A stretch of 64,000 nt of DNA from Legionella sheltonii (lineage in GTDB: Bacteria; Pseudomonadota; Gammaproteobacteria; Legionellales; Legionellaceae): positions 34,951-98,950 of the forward strand of contig NZ_JAPHOQ010000017.1 of the NCBI RefSeq assembly GCF_026191355.1. Direction: 5' to 3'. The notes under the pieces were generated by a model. It worked only from the letters and a program-made list of their open reading frames with translations. It had not been told where the DNA came from and did no database searches. The position numbers and the translations under genes were made by a program. This document shows, in pieces, positions 1 through 9,271 of this stretch. How positions within the stretch are numbered: the stretch's first letter is position 1; the number at the start of each line of letters is the position of its first letter.

Positions 1-788
1 ATGCTCAAATCGAAGAAGCAAGCGTTTGAATTTGTCTTCCCAAGCAAAAACTCGCTCAATCGTACGAAACCGCTCTTTAAAAATAGCTTTGTTGAATAAC
101 CGCTTTCTTCCTCGCTTGGAGCGTTTGCGATTGCGTTTGTTTTCATTAATATTTGGGATCATGCCCGCGTTAAAGATCATCTTGCGATTGGCTTTGCAAT
201 CATAAACACCATCAAGGCTCATTACCGAGCCCTCCAGTGAGAAGCCCACTGCTTGGGCAATTTGTTTTAGGGGTTTAAACGCATCCCGTAGCATGGGGGA
301 TTCATTTTTGTTCCCTGGTCCAGTGACAAATGGCGCAATAACATTGCAGTTTCGGTCACAAAGAGCAACAACTTTGTCTCCTTTGAGATGTTTATGTCCA
401 CTGAACCCGAGGTTATCGCCCCTTTTTTAGCAGCAGTTGTTGTGCCGTCACCATGAATAATACTTGTGTCGAGTAGATTGTTTTTGGAAAGTAATTCCAC
501 AGAGGCCTCAAACATCCGATCAAAGCAACCTTTCTTGAGCCAGGCTCTGAAGTGTTTGAAAATACGGGTGTAACTGATTTCTGGCTTGCCGTCAGCCATT
601 TTATCAATCGGCAATTTATACCATTGGCACCCTGTATGAATGACGTACAAAATGTAGTTAAATATTTTATACAGTGCTACTTTGGGCCTTGGTCCGCGTT
701 TTCCTTTTTGCAGATAGGGAAAGACAAATACATTGAACTCATTTTCAGTTAATTGCGTTGGAATCCTGTTGTAGCCTCGCTTACTCAC
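1..788 (-). CDS. IS5-family transposase, two frames joined by -1 frameshift (partial)
   Basis: DDE transposase of the IS5 type. The first frame (788 down to 267) carries an IS5-like N-terminal domain and the first catalytic Asp in a HGDG motif. At the T6 run 423-428 (A6 then G4 on the coding strand) a -1 shift moves into a frame that continues the conserved fold (GFSGHKHLKGDK, then LDGVYDCKANRKM with the second Asp). Without the shift the first frame runs into non-conserved sequence and stops at 267. The 3' end is cut off by the window edge; compare the full copy at 60698-61563. A programmed frameshift is usual in several IS5 subgroups. Confidence 0.82.
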
Positions 789-890
789 ATTAGCCCCCTG
801 TTTTTATTTTCTTAATTATAAAATTAAATGTTGGGGCAATTTGTTGAATTTAAATGTATTTTTATAAATTACAAAACTAGCAACGAGTTG
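1..890 (-). mobile_element. IS5-family insertion sequence, copy A, cut by the window start
   Basis: This stretch repeats 60776-61665 in the same orientation. The two copies diverge right after position 890 (and 61665), which fixes one end of the element. The remaining roughly 280 bp lie outside the window. The element is inserted in traC, whose reading frame resumes at 891. The terminal sequence on this side, read inward, is CAACTCGTTGCTAGT, and it pairs with a near-identical inverted copy at 60496-60510 in the complete element. Confidence 0.88.
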
Positions 891-1932
891 TATTGATGTG
901 GGAGGAAGTTACAAGAAATTATGCCAGGCACTAGGAGGGGTTTACCTGGAATACAGTAATCTTGCGATGAATCCGTTTACTCATGTTTTAGACATTTTAA
1001 GAGAAATTGATGACATTATTGCCTTGTTTGAGCTGTTGGCGTGCCCCACCAGTGGGGCTACGGATGATGACAGAGGAACATTGCGTGAAGCAATTTTGAC
1101 CGCATTTGGCAAAACAGGGAATCAAACACGAGTTGATGAGGTGCAGACTGAGTTGATCGCACTTTATGAGTCTAATAAAGAAACTTATCCTACAGCACGA
1201 ATTCTTTCTAAAAATTTACAACGCTATTGCTCGTTTGCAGAACACGGGCAAGTGTTTAATCAACCCTCGCAACTGGCTCCTGATGCACGAGTGATTGTCG
1301 TTGACCTAAAGGAAATTGAAGACAATCAGAGTATTCGGGCTCCTGTATTACTGTCTGTTATTTCTCAATTTCAAAGACGCATGTTTGATTCGGACAGAAG
1401 CAAGCAAAAGATGTGCATCATTGATGAAGCCTGGTCATTTTTTACAGGCGATGCGATTGCGATTCAATTCATTACTAAAGGGTTTAGAACTGGGCGCAAA
1501 CATAAGGCATCGTTTGTAACCATTACCCAAGGAATCGATGATTATTTTGAATTTCCTGAGGCGCGTGCGGCCTGGGAAAATTCAGCAATCAAATTGATTT
1601 TCCTTCAAGACACCTCCTTGTTAGAGCATCAGAAAAAACACGAGACCTTTTCAGAACTTGAGGTGGCGATATTAAAAGCGTTTCCTAAGGCAAAGGATGC
1701 GGGCTTTTCCCAAGTTTTATTACGTGCCAATGGCATTTCCTCATTCCATCGGTTGTTTGTCTCGCCTTTTATTCGCGTGCTTTTATCTTCAGATGGAGAT
1801 GATGTTCAGGCCGTGCAAAATTATCAGGCAAGGGGCTTAGAATATATGGATGCCATCATGCGTGTTGCCAAGGAGCATTATCCGATGTCGCAGGTACAAC
1901 CGATGAATCATGGGGTTGCCGATGGTGCTTAA
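891..1932 (+). pseudogene. traC: traC 3' fragment: F-type T4SS ATPase cut by an IS
   Basis: C-terminal part of the VirB4-like ATPase that powers F-type pilus assembly. The frame is open from the IS boundary (IDVGGSYKKL, matching the segment that normally follows Walker A). Walker B-like IIDEAW is near 1420-1437, followed by the GFRTGRKH and TQGIDDY helicase-type motifs. An apparent GTG start at 898 is only an internal Val codon. The Walker A half of about 450 residues is missing, so no functional TraC can come from this copy unless the 5' part lies beyond the IS and is expressed separately. It overlaps trbI at its 3' end. Confidence 0.88.
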
Positions 1933-2281
1933 TCAATGGGATTTAAAATATCGGATAGCTCTTGGGGCATTGGCTGTACTGGGTCTATTGCTTTGTTTGT
2001 TGGCTTTTGCCCACAAACACTCCTCTTTGGTTGTTATCGATATGACGCGCGTCATTCAAAAACCCTCCATGATGTTGGCACGTTCCAAACTCACCGAACA
2101 AGAACAATTAAAGATTATGAGGCGATTTTCAGCCCTCTTACCGGAAGTAATTAAAGCTTATGGGGTATCGCATCAGGTAACGGTAATAAGCAGCCCTGTT
2201 TTATTCAGCCAAAATACCCAGGATGCGACGGATGAAATTGTCGCGCAAACCATTTCAAGGATGAAGCATGAACAATACTAG
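1910..2281 (+). CDS. trbI: TrbI-type F conjugation protein
   Basis: Small inner-membrane protein of 123 residues, the size of F TrbI (about 128). One transmembrane helix near residues 17-33 is followed by a periplasmic domain with a conserved VVIDMTRVIQKP segment. In F, TrbI influences pilus length and retraction. It overlaps the end of traC by 23 bases and the start of traW by 14, the order seen in F (traC-trbI-traW). An ATG at 1922 is an alternative start; neither has a strong ribosome site, so coupling with traC is likely. Confidence 0.85.
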   Translation: MGLPMVLNQWDLKYRIALGALAVLGLLLCLLAFAHKHSSLVVIDMTRVIQKPSMMLARSKLTEQEQLKIMRRFSALLPEVIKAYGVSHQVTVISSPVLFSQNTQDATDEIVAQTISRMKHEQY

Positions 2282-2900
2282 GATGAGAAAGGGTTTGATG
2301 GTGTTGTTGATGATGAGCTTATACCTACATGCTCATGGACAAAATTTAGGGAGCTATGGGCAGGTATTTCCAGTTATAGAAGAAGATATCCGACATGTCA
2401 TCATGAAACGATTAAGTATCATGCAACAAACAGGAGAGCTTGCTCGTCATCAGCATGATATTAAACAACGGATTGCAGAACATGCCATACGACCTAAGCC
2501 ACTTAATCTGCCGTCAACAGTTGAGCCTAAAACATTTTGTATTGACGCTTCCGTAACGGTATCCCGTGATGTTTGGACTCCTGATGGAATGCTCCTTGCT
2601 AAAGCGGGAACGCAAATTAATCCCTTTCAACACATTCAATTTAATAAAACTTTGTTCTTTTTTAATGCGGATGATTCCAATCAAATGCAGTGGGTTAGAA
2701 AGCACTACCGTGATTACAAACAGGTCAAATTTATTCTTACTGGTGGAGATATTCGAGATGCTTCGGAGCTATTGGGGCGAGTTTATTTTGATGTAAATGG
2801 GGTACTGATTCATAAGCTCCATATCAAAAACGTACCTAGTGTAGTGAATCAAGAGGGTCTTTATTGGCAGATTAAAGAAATTGGAGCTCATGATGCCTAG
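2268..2900 (+). CDS. traW: TraW, F-type pilus assembly protein
   Basis: Periplasmic pilus-assembly protein, 210 residues as in F TraW. It has an N-terminal signal peptide (hydrophobic stretch near residues 9-22 ending ...HAHG). The conserved features are GQVFPVIEEDI, the central FCIDASVTVSRDVWTPDG block, and the C-terminal GRVYFDVNGVLIHKL. The ATG at 2268 follows AAGGA at good spacing inside the end of trbI. TraW works with TrbC and TraU; all three are adjacent here, and in some elements TraW and TrbC are fused. Confidence 0.93.
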   Translation: MNNTRMRKGLMVLLMMSLYLHAHGQNLGSYGQVFPVIEEDIRHVIMKRLSIMQQTGELARHQHDIKQRIAEHAIRPKPLNLPSTVEPKTFCIDASVTVSRDVWTPDGMLLAKAGTQINPFQHIQFNKTLFFFNADDSNQMQWVRKHYRDYKQVKFILTGGDIRDASELLGRVYFDVNGVLIHKLHIKNVPSVVNQEGLYWQIKEIGAHDA

Positions 2901-3870
2901 ATTCTTATTTTATATCAGTTTGCTCTTTTTAGGATGGTATTCTCCACTTCATGCTTCTCAATGTAAGGGACATTTTGTTAATCCTATAACAGACATTTGC
3001 TGGAATTGCTTGTTTCCTTTATCCATTGGAAACTTTAATGTGGTGAATAGCCATTATCCCGATCCAAAAAATCCAGGTAATCCTTTATGTTCTTGTCCTC
3101 ATAAAGGACAGCTCTTGGGCGTTACTATAGGCTATTGGGAGCCTTTTGCTTTGGCCGATGTGACGCGAAAGCCTTACTGTATGGTCAATCTAGGTATTCA
3201 GCTCCACATTAAAGATCAAGGTTTGGGTGGTTCCCAAATGCCTGATACGGATGGCAAAGGAGCTTTTTATTACGTGCATTGGTACAAATATCCTTTGATG
3301 TATTGGCTGCAAGTGCTTACATCGATTGGATGTATGGAAACTGAAGATTTTGATGTGATGTATTTAAGTGAGCTTGATCCAACCTGGAATGATTCTGAAT
3401 TTGCATTTGTCATCAACCCCGAAGCAACTTTATTCAGTAGCCCTCCTGCGCGAGCAGCATGTGCCGCCGATGCCACAGCAGCCTTGACGGGCATGCCCAT
3501 CGATTCTTTATTTTGGTGTCAGGGCGCCCAAGGCTCAACCTATCCATTGACAGGGTTTGTGGCCAACCAGTCAAGCCCTATTTCTGCGGCAACGCTTTTA
3601 ACAGAGCGCGTGGACTTCAAATTGCATCGGATGGGTGCGATTACTGATTCAGTAGGTAAAGACGCGCCTCTTATTTGTAAAACATACGCCTCATCCATTT
3701 TACCCAAAAGCCGCTACCGCTACCAATTGGTGAATACATTGCCTGAAGCGCGCCTTTGTCATCCTTTTGGACATTCGGTAATTACGTGGGAGGCAGGGCA
3801 TACCTACCCAAGTGATGGCGATAACTTTGGGTTTTTAATTTTTAAAAAAAGAAATTGCTGTTTCCTTTAA
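2893..3870 (+). CDS. traU: TraU, F-type mating-pair/DNA transfer protein
   Basis: Periplasmic TraU of about 325 residues, close to F TraU (330). A signal peptide (hydrophobic residues 3-17) precedes a Cys-rich mature region with the family pattern ICWNCLFPLSIGN, and the end FKKRNCCFL matches the Cys-rich TraU C-terminus. The start at 2893 is preferred because GGAG lies six bases upstream; 2890 is also possible. It overlaps the traW stop. TraU is needed for DNA transfer and mating-pair formation; its many cysteines fit with dependence on the TrbB-like oxidoreductase downstream. Confidence 0.93.
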   Translation: MPRFLFYISLLFLGWYSPLHASQCKGHFVNPITDICWNCLFPLSIGNFNVVNSHYPDPKNPGNPLCSCPHKGQLLGVTIGYWEPFALADVTRKPYCMVNLGIQLHIKDQGLGGSQMPDTDGKGAFYYVHWYKYPLMYWLQVLTSIGCMETEDFDVMYLSELDPTWNDSEFAFVINPEATLFSSPPARAACAADATAALTGMPIDSLFWCQGAQGSTYPLTGFVANQSSPISAATLLTERVDFKLHRMGAITDSVGKDAPLICKTYASSILPKSRYRYQLVNTLPEARLCHPFGHSVITWEAGHTYPSDGDNFGFLIFKKRNCCFL

Positions 3871-3923
3871 AAAGGAGTGATTTGTAATGATTGATTATCC
3901 AAGCGTATTTAAGGAGTTTAAGC

Positions 3924-4583
3924 ATGCTCAATAAAACAGTGTGGTTCAGTTTCATATTATGGTCTGTAACCGTTTATGCCAATACGAATGATGAGATTGC
4001 AGCATACTTGGCTCTTGGCCGCGAGCAAAAATCTGCGATACCAAGCAGCACCTTAGAATTTTTAAGCAGGAATTCATCACAGACCAAATTGGAATACAGA
4101 AGCCTTACCGATGCGATTATAAGCCATGAAGGTAATCGCATCGCAGGCCAACAAAAACCTAAAAACGTGGATGGCGCTGTTTTGTTTGTCTCATTTTCCA
4201 TGCCTGAGTCACTTTTATTTGCATTGGGTGATGAGGCTTCGCGATTTAATATTCCTTTGGTCATCAATGGATTAGTTGATGGCGATTTTAAAAAAACGAT
4301 TCAGAGATTTAAACATCTGAATCAAGAAGCTACCAAGCGTCATTTAAATTTTCAAGGGGTATCGATTGATCCGGTTTGGTTTACCCAATATCGCATCTCT
4401 TCTGTTCCTGCATTGGTGGTGACTCATGGCTCATCATGTCAATCAGAAACAAGGTGTCCTGATGCATCATTTGATGTAGTTTACGGCAATGCAAATCTTA
4501 AAAAAAGCCTTGAATTAATAGGGACTAAAGGAGGTGCAGCGCCTGATGTAGCACAAAAAATATTGGAGCATGGACATGTTTAA
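3924..4583 (+). CDS. trbC: TrbC, F-type pilus assembly periplasmic protein
   Basis: 219-residue F-type TrbC (Pfam TrbC_Ftype). It has a signal peptide over the first 19 residues, then the conserved thioredoxin-like core GAVLFVSFSMPESLL...PLVINGLVDGDFKKT and the ISSVPALVV segment with a cis-Pro-like position. The start at 3924 has AAGGAG upstream; an open frame from 3891 lacks one. In F it interacts with TraW and TraU and is needed for pilus assembly. Its end overlaps traN by eight bases, so it belongs to the same operon. Confidence 0.92.
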   Translation: MLNKTVWFSFILWSVTVYANTNDEIAAYLALGREQKSAIPSSTLEFLSRNSSQTKLEYRSLTDAIISHEGNRIAGQQKPKNVDGAVLFVSFSMPESLLFALGDEASRFNIPLVINGLVDGDFKKTIQRFKHLNQEATKRHLNFQGVSIDPVWFTQYRISSVPALVVTHGSSCQSETRCPDASFDVVYGNANLKKSLELIGTKGGAAPDVAQKILEHGHV

Positions 4584-6378
4584 ATGCATCATTGGATTAG
4601 CATTGACGTATGGATTGGTGGTTACGGCCTTGGCCAATACAACCGCACAAGATTTTCCGCAATTAAAAAACTATGCAAAATCGTTAAGAGGACAAACGCG
4701 TGAGGCGTTAAATCAATTTCATCCTGAAACAACCTTTAAGGACTACAATGAAAGCCCTGTGCAAAAAAATTACTACCAGGGTATTGAAACTGAAAAAACG
4801 GATTTGAGTGTCGTAGCCTCTCAAGCATTAAAAGAGGATGCAGGAGGCCAAGAGGTCATGAAGCATTTTGGCGAGCGACAGCTTGAAGTCAATACCCAAA
4901 GCACAGCCATCCAACAAGCAAAATTAATAGAGGAAGAAAGTTATGCCATCACGCACGGTATTTCTAATGATCGCATTCATTGTGATGAAACATCAAAGCC
5001 CTGTGAACTAAAAGCACATGATGAGGTATGTCATACCTCAAGAACATTGCCTGATGGGCAATGTTCTAAAAAGCTTAAGGTGGAAGTCAATCGAGAACAC
5101 ATTAATAAACCCATTTACATCGAATTTACTGTTAAAAAGAAATGGGAGGGGTACATCAGTGTCAACCTTATTACAGGTGCGATTACCAACGCGGTTTCCG
5201 GTCAAGTGACCAGTCCTGTGGCACTGAAACAACCCTGTGACCACTTAAAGGCTACGATTCACTCCATTCGCAATAATGGACAAGCAGCACCCTGGGTTAA
5301 AGTCACCACTCATCCTAGTTGTCAAAACAATGGGTTATTGGTACTGCACCTTACCCAAAAATGGGCGCGTTACTACCCAATTCAAATCCGTTTAACGCTT
5401 GACGCCACGTCTCGTGCCTATGTCAATGAAGAGCATTGGGATACTGATTGTGGTGCATTGGAACGCAGTGGTTTATGCCAAATAAAAAAAGAACAGTGTA
5501 CTGAAGCCAATACGACCCATGTGATTGAGGGGCTGCCTGTCACACGCCCATGTTGGGCAATTGATGCAACGTACCGTTGTGTTTCAGCCCATGCCGATGA
5601 ATGTGTGGTACAAAAAAATAAAGGCTGTCTGCAATCAAGCTCACGGTGTACTTTAATCGAGAACAATGCCTGCTCGTTATATGAGCAAGTATATCGCTGC
5701 CAGGATTCGGTTTGCCCAAAGCCAATACCCTGTATTAAGAATCTATTTTGTGCTGATGGGGAGTGTGCGGAGCGTTCTGCAACCCAAAATGAAGATTTTG
5801 GGGCGGCCATGGCGCCTCTTTCCGTAGTTGGAGAGGCAGGAGCAGAGTTTGGCAAAACCCAAGCCTCTCTTTTTTCAGGGCACCCATTACGATGTAAAAT
5901 TTGGATATTTGATTTGGTTGATTGCTGCTCCAAAGATGGATGGCTTGATAAAATACACATTAATTTGTGCCGCGAAGAAGACAAAGAATTAGGGAAGGCT
6001 AAAAATAATTATGTAGCACATTATGTGGGTGAGTATTGCTCTGAAAAAATATTAGGCGTGTGTACTGAGTACAAAAATACCTACTGTGTTTTTGATAGCA
6101 AAATGGCACGTATTGTTCAGGAGGAAGGGCGCTTAAAACAGCTTAATTCTAATGCTTTAGGCGATGCCGAACATACTACATGCCCTGGTTTAAGTGTTAA
6201 TGAGTTACAACGTTTGGATATGGGGCGTATCAATTTTTTAAGTCCGGTATATCCCTATCCTCATGGAACCTCAATGAAAGAGGCAGGTATTGTGGGGGAT
6301 GTTACTTTAAACAGCCCCAATCCTGCCAAAACCATGGATGAAATTCAACGACGCGTACAACAAAGGGCAGCATCATGA
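4576..6378 (+). CDS. traN: TraN, outer-membrane mating-pair stabilisation protein
   Basis: About 600 residues, matching F TraN (602). A signal peptide ends near ALANTTAQ, and the mature protein is very rich in cysteine, clustered around residues 290-400 and 450-510, as in the TraN family. TraN is an outer-membrane adhesin that stabilises mating pairs and helps choose recipients through contact with outer-membrane proteins. The ATG at 4576 sits seven bases after GGAG; 4570 is the alternative. It overlaps trbC upstream and traF downstream, so it is in the continuous tra operon. Confidence 0.92.
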   Translation: MFKCIIGLALTYGLVVTALANTTAQDFPQLKNYAKSLRGQTREALNQFHPETTFKDYNESPVQKNYYQGIETEKTDLSVVASQALKEDAGGQEVMKHFGERQLEVNTQSTAIQQAKLIEEESYAITHGISNDRIHCDETSKPCELKAHDEVCHTSRTLPDGQCSKKLKVEVNREHINKPIYIEFTVKKKWEGYISVNLITGAITNAVSGQVTSPVALKQPCDHLKATIHSIRNNGQAAPWVKVTTHPSCQNNGLLVLHLTQKWARYYPIQIRLTLDATSRAYVNEEHWDTDCGALERSGLCQIKKEQCTEANTTHVIEGLPVTRPCWAIDATYRCVSAHADECVVQKNKGCLQSSSRCTLIENNACSLYEQVYRCQDSVCPKPIPCIKNLFCADGECAERSATQNEDFGAAMAPLSVVGEAGAEFGKTQASLFSGHPLRCKIWIFDLVDCCSKDGWLDKIHINLCREEDKELGKAKNNYVAHYVGEYCSEKILGVCTEYKNTYCVFDSKMARIVQEEGRLKQLNSNALGDAEHTTCPGLSVNELQRLDMGRINFLSPVYPYPHGTSMKEAGIVGDVTLNSPNPAKTMDEIQRRVQQRAAS

Positions 6379-7160
6379 TGAAAAAACTTACTTGCCTTTT
6401 GATGATCCTGGCTGCCCAAGTCAACGCCGATTTCGTAAAAGTTCCTGCACATGGTTTTCATTGGTATAGCAATGATGAAAAAGAGCCCAAGATAAAACAT
6501 CAAGAGCTACTTAAACCATCAGCACGACCACAAACACCGTATGAACAACTTATGGAGGTACGGCATGTCACATTAAATAAGTTGGCTTCCGCTTTAATGA
6601 ATCCTTCATTTGATGCGACATTAGAATACATGAAGGCTCAACAAGGTTATGCCAAAAATAATCAGAAGTTTGTGCAATATTGGCAAGAAGTGCTAATGAC
6701 GCATCCTGAGCTTGATCATACCTTGAATTTTCCTACGGATAACTCAGCAATTGCTATTCGTAATGACTCCATGAATCTCTTGATGGAACGAGTCGTAAAG
6801 GAAGGGGCGAAACGCTATGGCTTGATTCTTTTTTATCGGGGGAATAGTTCCATTTCGCAAAAAATGATTAGCCATCTCGTGCCGTTTGTGATGCAAACCC
6901 ATTTTTCCATGATTTCTGTGACCACAGATGGGCAGCCGATTGAAGGACTGCCTAACCCGAAAAATATTCCATTGGAAGTGGTGCAACACACGATGAATTT
7001 GCAATCACGTTATATGCCAGCACTGTTTCTGGTCGATTTAAAAACGCAAAAAATGTCGCCTTTGTCTTACGGTTATGTCTCTGTGGCTGAATTGAAGGAG
7101 CGATTATTGGACGTAGCGACCCATTACAAACGATTCAGTTATGAGGGGATTGGCGCATGA
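6375..7160 (+). CDS. traF: TraF, F-type conjugation thioredoxin-like protein
   Basis: 261 residues with a signal peptide and a C-terminal thioredoxin-like fold, in the F position after traN. The usual CxxC position is occupied by a Ser-rich SSIS in the segment FYRGNSSISQ, so it is unlikely to be a redox enzyme itself and may act as a structural assembly factor, as proposed for F TraF. The LQSRYMPALFLVD segment carries the cis-Pro equivalent. It overlaps traN and the next gene by four bases each. Confidence 0.92.
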   Translation: MMKKLTCLLMILAAQVNADFVKVPAHGFHWYSNDEKEPKIKHQELLKPSARPQTPYEQLMEVRHVTLNKLASALMNPSFDATLEYMKAQQGYAKNNQKFVQYWQEVLMTHPELDHTLNFPTDNSAIAIRNDSMNLLMERVVKEGAKRYGLILFYRGNSSISQKMISHLVPFVMQTHFSMISVTTDGQPIEGLPNPKNIPLEVVQHTMNLQSRYMPALFLVDLKTQKMSPLSYGYVSVAELKERLLDVATHYKRFSYEGIGA

Positions 7161-7651
7161 TGGTTCGAATACTTTTGGTTTTATTGTTGTGTATTGGCAA
7201 GGCTTCATATGCCAATAAGGCGGTTGACGAACTCAATGCTATGCTTGTTAAAAAACAAGCGCCAAAAACAAATGTTGCGTCGCAAAGCTCCGAAATTCGA
7301 GACTTGTCCGAAAACTATTATTTTGTGTTTATTTATCGCAGCACATGCCCTCATTGCCATAAGTTTGCACCTATTTTAAAGGATTTTTCCAACACGTTTC
7401 ACATCAAAGTTCAAGGATACAGTTTAGATAGTGAGTCGTTGGAGGGGTTTGATGGCAAACCATTAACCCCAGAATTATTTCAAACTTTTTATGTGGACGG
7501 TGGTTTTAAAGCCACGGTGCCCGCACTGTTTTTAGTCAATCGCCATACGAAAGAAGCCTATGCCGTATTGTTTGGTGAGGCTTCTCCTTATCAATTGGCA
7601 CGTCGTGTCCATGAATTAAAACAACACATTGAGGAGCGATTTCATGAATAA
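7157..7651 (+). CDS. trbB: TrbB-like periplasmic thiol-disulfide oxidoreductase
   Basis: 164 residues with signal peptide and thioredoxin fold. The active site C64-P-H-C67 is in YRSTCPHCHKFAP, the DsbC/DsbA-type motif, with the cis-Pro loop in KATVPALFLVNR. F TrbB is a disulfide isomerase thought to help Cys-rich TraN, TraU and TraH fold, and those are the Cys-rich proteins encoded around it. It overlaps traF upstream and the next small gene downstream. Confidence 0.9.
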   Translation: MMVRILLVLLLCIGKASYANKAVDELNAMLVKKQAPKTNVASQSSEIRDLSENYYFVFIYRSTCPHCHKFAPILKDFSNTFHIKVQGYSLDSESLEGFDGKPLTPELFQTFYVDGGFKATVPALFLVNRHTKEAYAVLFGEASPYQLARRVHELKQHIEERFHE

Positions 7652-7901
7652 AGTTTTTGGGCTCATTATCGGATTGGTTTTTTGCACGATTGCATGTGCA
7701 AGTCACAATATATTTGACGAGCTACCGCAAATAAATAGTTTCGATTTAGTATCTGAGGGTGATTGTCCAGCATTTAACCCTCAAAAAAGATGCAGTGATC
7801 TGGATACAGTTTTTTATGGCTGTAAAGAAATACCAGACAGTCTAGAAGAAGTGCATCAAAGGACAGCTTTTGATTTTGCGCAAAATGCGGGAGGGCAATG
7901 A
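7644..7901 (+). CDS. Small secreted Cys-containing protein in the tra operon, function unknown
   Basis: 85 residues with a hydrophobic signal segment (residues 2-18) and about three cysteines in a short mature domain. GAGG lies upstream of the ATG at 7644, inside the end of trbB. F has traQ, trbJ or trbF in this interval but I see no resemblance to them. The overlaps on both sides (trbB and traH) suggest it is translated with the transfer operon and probably acts in the periplasm. No family recognised. Confidence 0.7.
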   Translation: MNKVFGLIIGLVFCTIACASHNIFDELPQINSFDLVSEGDCPAFNPQKRCSDLDTVFYGCKEIPDSLEEVHQRTAFDFAQNAGGQ

Positions 7902-9271
7902 TGATGCAATTCATAGTCGTTATCTCAATGTTTTTTTTGAGTTCCATAACCTACGCGAGCGCAAGTAGCGATCTGAATCATTTTTTTAACAACTTAGGCT
8001 TTAGTGCGAATGTTACAGGCTCACACTCCTATGAGTCACAAGCAGCAGGCTTTGCTTCATTAGGTTCCGTTTATGCAAGAAATCAGGTGCGAACAATTCA
8101 GATTGCTCATGTGGATGTGCCTGGCTTTCGTTCCGGTTGTGGCGGGATAGATGTATTTGCAGGAGGTTTTTCTTACATTAAGGCGTCACAAATTGTTGAT
8201 TTCATGCAGTCCATTTTAAGCAGTGGTGCGGGTTATGCCTTAAATCTTGCTCTTGAAACTGAGTTACCTGAAATTGCGCACTCCATGCAGTACATGCAAA
8301 AACTGGCTAACGACATTAATGGAACCAATTTTAATTCGTGTGAAATGGGCGAAAATTTGAGCGCGGCAGTTTGGCCAAGGAATAGGGCTGCTCATCAAAA
8401 ACTCTGTGAAGACATAGGCAGCCACACCGGTAAATTTAGAGATTGGGCAGAAGCTAGACAAAAATGTTCCACAGGTGGTGAGATGGAGCAACACTTAGAG
8501 GCTGCGAAAAATAACCCTGAATACAAAGAGCGAGTTTTAGTCAATACCAATGTGGTTTGGGATGCATTACAACTTAATGATTTTATCAAAAAGGATGCAA
8601 AGATCGCTGAAGTATATCTATCGATTTCAGGAACTTTGGTATTTGATGCGAAAGGGGGAATTAAGACTTATCCTTCTTTGGCAACGAATCAAGACTTTAT
8701 TAAAGCCTTACTTTATGGTGGGAAACTTCCCAGTTATCAATGCACCGATACGGGTACTCCAATGAAATGTGTGTCGATTAATGCAGAAGGCAGTCAAACC
8801 ATTCAAAGTAAAGACTCATTAGTGTTCCAGGTGCAAACACTACTTCAAGGAATATACGAGCATATTAAATCAGAAACCGCGTTAACAGAAGAGCAAAAGG
8901 GTTTAATCGAGATGACTCAACCTTCAGTATTTCAGATGATTTCAGCAAGCGCCCAACAAAATATAGGCATTCAAAGCAGTTACGAGTTAGCACAGAGTGT
9001 GGCTACCGATTTGCTTGCCCAATATCTTGCTAATTCGCTTGAGGTGATTCGTGCATCACTTGCAGGCAAAGATTTAGGAAGTAGCAATGAAGAAAAGCTA
9101 TTTAAGAGCATCGAAGTGGCACAGGAATTTGTGGCACGCTTCAATAGCGACACTCGCGAACGATTTAATGCGGCACTCACCACCAATCAATTGGTTCAGA
9201 ACAACGTAAAACAAGCACTCCATACATTAACTCCGATGTTACGGAAAGCTTATATAGGAGGGGCAGCATGA
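7898..9271 (+). CDS. traH: TraH, F-type pilus assembly protein
   Basis: 457 residues, as F TraH (458). It has a signal peptide, the conserved RSGCGGIDVFAGGFSYI segment around residues 73-90 and a C-terminal helical/coiled-coil region (residues 330-450). TraH is a periplasmic/outer-membrane-associated factor for pilus extension and acts with TraF, TraW and TraU. GGAGGG precedes three consecutive ATG codons (7898, 7901, 7904), so the exact start is uncertain by two codons. Its end overlaps traG. Confidence 0.93.
   Translation: MMMQFIVVISMFFLSSITYASASSDLNHFFNNLGFSANVTGSHSYESQAAGFASLGSVYARNQVRTIQIAHVDVPGFRSGCGGIDVFAGGFSYIKASQIVDFMQSILSSGAGYALNLALETELPEIAHSMQYMQKLANDINGTNFNSCEMGENLSAAVWPRNRAAHQKLCEDIGSHTGKFRDWAEARQKCSTGGEMEQHLEAAKNNPEYKERVLVNTNVVWDALQLNDFIKKDAKIAEVYLSISGTLVFDAKGGIKTYPSLATNQDFIKALLYGGKLPSYQCTDTGTPMKCVSINAEGSQTIQSKDSLVFQVQTLLQGIYEHIKSETALTEEQKGLIEMTQPSVFQMISASAQQNIGIQSSYELAQSVATDLLAQYLANSLEVIRASLAGKDLGSSNEEKLFKSIEVAQEFVARFNSDTRERFNAALTTNQLVQNNVKQALHTLTPMLRKAYIGGAA

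Noticed and set aside
898..1932. Complete TraC starting at the GTG at 898
   Set aside because: The frame is open back to the IS boundary and lacks the Walker A half; GTG encodes an internal Val.
5418..5984. Long antisense frame inside traN
   Set aside because: It mirrors the codon structure of a clear traN and has no ribosome site or recognisable domain.
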